Positions 58,741 to 64,000 of a stretch of 64,000 nt of DNA are shown here, one piece after another. Both the position numbers and the translations under genes were made by a program. Below the pieces are notes generated by a model. It was given only the letters and a program-made list of their open reading frames with translations. It was not told the origin of the DNA and did not search any database. This DNA is from Torreya grandis. Its lineage: Eukaryota > Streptophyta > Pinopsida > Cupressales > Taxaceae. The stretch covers positions 696,001 through 760,000 of the forward strand of contig JARHVA010006310.1 of assembly GCA_037957365.1 (NCBI GenBank), given 5' to 3'. The stretch's first letter is position 1. The number at the start of each line of letters is the position of its first letter.

Positions 58741-59115
58741 AAACTATTTGCCATCCATGTGGGATGTCAAGGGGAAACTATCCATGTCCCACCATAGAGA
58801 AACCTTTTCCATCTTCCTATGCAATATATAGTAAACCCTTTTTTTGCAATCTATTCTAAGCCTTCTAAAGGAAAATTGGGCTTCAAAATTGAGATGGAGA
58901 ACTGGGTTTTACCCTCAATTTTTTCTAGACTAATTAATACATTTCTGAAATGATTTGGCCCAGAGAATGTCATAAATTATTCATACCAAGGAAATGAGTT
59001 CTTATACAATCCTATGTAGGGGAATCAAAAAGTACCTATGGATTCATTCTAGCATGGATCAAAACACAAAAACATGCTCCCAATTAGAATTCCATGTAAA
59101 TGTAATTAATCCCTA
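58741..59115. other. Flank of the gene-fragment cluster
   Basis: On the minus strand, ISILKPNFPLEGLE and IYCIGRWKRFLYGGTW have a protein-like look but were not assigned to any family. No splice or repeat structure was recognised. Confidence 0.25.

Positions 59116-59202
<87 letters not shown>
59116..59202. repeat. (AAT)n microsatellite
   Basis: About 29 uninterrupted AAT/TAA units. Confidence 0.97.
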
Positions 59203-59203
<1 letters not shown>

Positions 59204-61946
59204 GGTCTCAAACCTAAACTATGCCAGGGAAGAGCAAATCACAGAGGGAGAGAGATGTACCTATACCCATACTAGGGACTTATCAGTGCCCTAATTTAGA
59301 GAAACTATCTTTGCTTTCATGATATAATTGTTAAATGTAGGAAATAGATATGAGGTAGCTCGCACTCCCATAAATAAAAATGCCCACAATACATATACAT
59401 TATATATATGCCATGTTTAGACATGGAGATAAATGCATATTTGTAGTTTGTTGAAAGCATAGAGGGCCTTTCTGAGTCCATTAAAATCCTTGACTAAAAT
59501 GGAATGTGTTTCTTCTTCATTTGAAACAACTGAGAAAAAAATAATGGCATCCATTTTTCTCTTGGGTTGAGTTAAAAGAAAAGAAAATAATAGAACTTGA
59601 TATGGCAACCATGTTAATGTTGTTGGATGAGAAGGCTGCTTTGGAGGTTCAAACCACTAAACTTCAAACCCTAACCAACTATAGCCCATGCACATTACTG
59701 CTAGCATGTTGTAATAAAATGAGTTGTGAATTAATTATAGTGATAGACATAGATAAACATAGATAGAAGGCCAACTCATTAACTACATACCAATTGTAAA
59801 TAACATTAATGCACTTTGACCAATTTTGATAGACTGGAACTGTGCCATAACATCTAAGTTTTTGAGCCATTAAAACATAGGTAATATTGTTTGTTATTTA
59901 TAAAATTAAAAAATATTTCTATTATTTTTTCTAAAACTATAGACATTTCTTCAACACACAAATCAACATTCTATTATTGATGAAGGGCAGGAAGAATAAT
60001 ACCAGGTTAAACAAAAATGAATGCTACAGTCCCTCCGTTTGGGACTAATAAGATGAATAGTCACCTTATCATTGACATTATCATGAGACACTATGCTTGG
60101 AAATAAAAACAAACAATGTTCATTATCATTTTGATTTATGCAAGTTGTTTCACCCAATGATTTAAAAAACATAATTATTCTCAGATAATTTGCCTATAAT
60201 ATAATGGAGAATAATGTATATATTCATTTCTAGAAAAACAAACCATAGATATCTAATTATGATCCATCCCTATATTTTGAAGAGCATATAACATTTATGC
60301 CTTTGATTAGATAATGAGGTACAACTATTTGATTATTTTTGAACCAATCCAGATCTCACATGTGATTATGAGTAACATGAAAATATTCAATATTACTATC
60401 ATTATATTTTCTCTTAAATAAATTAAGTATGGATTATCCCAAATATGCATATCATGAAATTTATTCCATAATGTATAGTTATATCAATATAGAATCATTT
60501 ATTTAACATAGAGAGATGGTCTTGTTACGAAGCATTTAAAATAGATGAACATATTTGCCTCCAAGCTAGTTTTCATCCATTCTAACAACAAAGATTAATA
60601 CTATTTATTGAAAAATCTGCAAGATCATTGCAATCCAATTTAACTTGTTATTAATTATTATTTTTCCCTTGAAACAAGTATGTAAAAAAAAGGGAAAGTT
60701 AGAACATAGTCACCTTTGTCTCATAGTTTTTATGTTTGATCATAAAACTTCATCATGCTCATCCTTCAATACAAATTAGGAGACTATTTAGTGTCATGTT
60801 CCATTAACCACCTACACAATGTTTTCACATAGTCCATAGGGTAAGACCGATAAGTCCATATCATAGCTATATCCTTTTTAGTTGTGACATTCTCCAATTA
60901 ATTATCTTAGCTTGGTTGAGCAGCAAAGTGTTTGACAATGCTATAAAGATTTCCATCAACTAAACAGTATACATGGATAACTATTTTAAGATCTAATGCT
61001 TTAAAAAATGTTGCTAATACTTTCCTTCAGGTGAACATTTATCTTTCTACTCTTTCATTGGCCATAAAACTATGAAGGCATTGCAATAATGTGGCTCAAC
61101 CTAGATGAGAATCTATACAATGTGATACCTACAGCTAATGTGAAGTTTTCACAATGGATACTTTTTCCTCCGTTTACTAAATTTCTCCAAATAAATCTCT
61201 CCTTCAATACTAATTGTCCCTCTCTATAATTATGTGTTTCTTCATATGTAACTCCCTCCGTGTCAAAAAATCTACTTCCTTGGAAGGGATGCCTTTTATA
61301 TATCATCTTATTCTCCTTTGTCAAAGAGTCATTGTGATCATTTATTACATAGTTTACCTTGAGCTAGTCTCATAAATTATGATATTGTGTTCCATGTTAT
61401 TCTCTTACTTATAGATTGCTAGTAGCTTAATTTTCCTCTATTCGCATTCAATTCTTGTATGATTTAAGATAAAATGCTATTTCTTATAGTCATTCTTCAT
61501 CTTGTATGCATTTTATTTTGTTGTTGAGAAGCTAAAACCTTCCTTAGGCTACTCATATCCCAATTTTTTATCAATCATTTCCAACCACCATGGCTTTGAT
61601 TTTGGCCTACATTTATTTTATTTATTTATTATTGTAGTATTACTATTCATTGGTTTGTCTTATTGGTAATTTAAATATGATTATAATTGATAATTAAAAT
61701 TTTTTTATGGTTAATACACAAATATTGTGGCTTATCTTCTTATTATATTTATTATCCATATGAAATGTTCCTCATGTGTTTATGCCACAACGGAAAAAGT
61801 GATAAGAACTCAAGCACCCAATATGCCATATATTCAAATGTACATAAAGTGAGCCTTATTGTAAATCTACTTATTATATATATGATTACTTTAGTTATCC
61901 TTTTTATTTTTCTTTCTTGTCCCACATCAACTCAGAGAATACTTTG
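59203..61946. other. AT-rich DNA, no gene recognised
   Basis: No domain was recognised on either strand. A minus-strand open frame at 61070-61324 (84 aa, charged) has no identifiable family and may be transposable-element debris. Confidence 0.4.
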
Positions 61947-61947
61947 A

Positions 61948-64000
61948 TGGATTAAATTCAATTCCAGCTAACTCTTTAATGATTTTGAGTGATGGAAAAT
62001 AGAATAAATAGAATGTGCCAAACCTGAGTACAACATATAGGGTGAAAATTTGTATCCTATGGTGGAAAATAATCCATATGAAGTGTGTGTATTTTGAATC
62101 TATGATAACATCCCACACTCTTTGAAACATTTTATTCCCAAACATGTTTAGTTGAATTTCCATCTGGTGTTGATAACATTAATATTCAAATGTTATGAAT
62201 CTAAAGGAGTTGATAACCTAGTTAGGTTTTATACCAGTGGATGGTCATCTCATCCACCAAATTATAGTTTTCCCACCATATAGATGGTGTCTAGCACCAT
62301 TGTTTTCTAGATGCACATTAGGTATGACATTATGTATCTCTAAAATTGGTTCATGATCACGAGCCTATAACTAAAATTCATCCATTATAATGGGCCCAAC
62401 CATCCTCTCCTTATATTTATTATAAAATAGATTAGAGATTACCTTAATTTCATTTGAAAACAACCATATGATTTAATCCATAAGGCTAGAGTAAAGGGAA
62501 CTCATAGAAAGTAAGTACATGATACCACCAAAGAGAATTATACTTAAGAGAAAGCCAAAATCTATGTCCATCTCCATTCCAAATTAAGTGTATTTTCATC
62601 AATTTAAAATCCTTCTAGATGATCTCTAAACATATAATGCCACCAATGGTGATAGGGATATGTGTGAGAAATAAGGATTGGAAACTAAATAATTTCTACC
62701 CTACCTTGCCCATAGGAATGACTTATGTGATAAAATCCTATGTGAAAATTTATAGGATTTTTCACCTTCTAATGGACATAAGATCCATTTGAAACAAAAA
62801 TCATAACCTTGGATTTTTATGTCTAGAAGATTGATTTTTCCTATTGCTTTTGGTTCACAGAAGATATCCTTGGAAACTCTTTGGAATAGTCTACTACCTT
62901 TAGAATTGGCCCTCATAATTTTATTAGGAAATCTTAGAAGGTGTCCAATAAGATGAAAAATAAAAATGAGTAGCATCAAACAGCTTGGAATAAAATTGAT
63001 TTTTTTTTCTAAATAGAGTGTTTTATAAATATAATAAACAAACTATTACTCAACCTTTTTAACTACACAGTTCAAAAAATTAATGGGATTGACTTGAATG
63101 TTAAAATGGATACAAAGGAACTTGAATTGCTCACTAGGCTAAATCCAATGCCATTTTTACTTATGGAGCCAAGTGGGCAAGAGGGAGAAATATTTTTTAT
63201 ATCACTATGTTTAATTCCATTGAATGGAAGATACAAAGGCAAAACAAAAAAATCAAGACATTCCAAGGAATTGGATATTTAAAAATCCTCTTAAGCCAAT
63301 GTGAGAAAGGTATTAGTAGAAAAAATCCCATTAACCATCTTATTCTATGAGTGTGCGAGTGAGATACATTTAATAAAGCCTTTATAATTATTGTATACTA
63401 ACATATTGTTGAACCCCTTAGAAAAAAATGCTTAAAAATAAGGAGAAAGTGAACACCCTTGGAGAATAAATTAAAAAAACACAAACTTCTCATATTGGAC
63501 ACTATTGATAGTGATATAATAGAAACCATCCTAAAAAAAATTAATAGTATACAAACCTAGATCTAAATCATATGGCCTAAATCATTGTCAAGATAAAATT
63601 TATCTCAATCATATCATATGTGTAGACCCTCAAATGCTACTTCCAAAAAAATGACCACAATTTTATTCTTTTAATTCGCTTAATCATCTTTGAACAAAGT
63701 GAATGAACCCATTTATTAACAACACATTCACCAAAATCTCAAATCTACTTGCAATAAGCAACATTGAGACTTCATTCAAAATTAATCCTTTTAAATTAAT
63801 ATGGATGGTCTTCGAAATGTGTCTCATTTTTTCAAACACAATATTACAACCCTATACATATGGGTTATGGGTCCACATGAGATGTTATCCTCAAGGTGGG
63901 GTCATGATTATCTCACCATATTTAACCTTGTTATATATTCACCCTTAATGATTTGAGATTGATCGTACAAAAAATATGTTTTGGTTGTACCATGATCACT
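61948..64000 (-). pseudogene. LINE reverse-transcriptase remnant, copy C (runs off the window)
   Basis: It is collinear with copy B. 61972-64000 matches 28510-30538 with only 2 bp net length difference and roughly 95% identity by eye. The minus strand retains LFQRVSKDIFCEPKAIGKIN, then LLDIKIQGYDF, then HRILSHKSFLWA (62979-62701), typical of a LINE ORF2 C-terminus, and an upstream LPLYLPFNGIKHSD segment (63266 down). The reading frame is broken between these. The copy continues past the right edge. Confidence 0.82.

Overview
The window looks like nuclear DNA from a seed plant with a very large, repeat-rich, AT-rich genome. A gymnosperm is plausible because a compact seven-exon gene carries a 17 kb intron full of old retrotransposon debris, but that is inference; no marker fixes the species. 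There is no sign of bacterial, organellar or viral organisation: no operons, rRNA or tRNA genes were recognised.

One intact protein gene was found. It is a WSD1-type wax ester synthase/diacylglycerol acyltransferase on the + strand (start codon 20315, stop codon ending 39731). The seven exons join to 1506 nt (501 aa), every intron has GT..AG borders, and the HHxxxDG acyltransferase motif is present. Exons 1-3 lie within 1.3 kb and exons 4-7 within 1.0 kb. Between them is an intron of 17,168 bp holding a LINE ORF1 remnant, two LINE reverse-transcriptase remnants and an antisense LOB-domain (LBD) pseudogene.

Left part (1-18 kb): broken Ty3/gypsy elements. These are RNaseH-integrase-chromodomain debris with a 3' LTR (1-2.1 kb), gag-protease debris (6.6-9.1 kb) followed by a polypurine tract and LTR start (10.0 kb), a 1168 bp LTR with a primer-binding-site-like sequence (11.4-12.6 kb), a long decayed internal region with a repetitive acidic reading frame, and two short tandem arrays. 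From 18.1 to 19.5 kb, just upstream of the WSD promoter, lies a complex of tandem and inverted repeats wrapped around AT, CA/GT and CG microsatellites.

Right part (40-64 kb): a LINE ORF1 remnant with its 3' end (40.4-41.7 kb), two isolated G-rich islands, a rearranged Ty1/copia element with two related LTRs and an internal gag remnant (45.4-52.3 kb), another LINE fragment, and then the most unusual stretch, 54.9-58.8 kb. There, fragments of at least three unrelated host genes lie on the same (minus) strand: a serine carboxypeptidase-like gene (three exons), a RUB/NEDD8-conjugating enzyme RCE1/UBC12 (two exons) and an ARID-domain gene (one exon). They retain intron borders but carry stop codons. 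This resembles gene capture by a Helitron or Pack-MULE, although no element ends were found. The window closes in a LINE copy (61.9-64.0 kb) nearly collinear with one inside the WSD intron.
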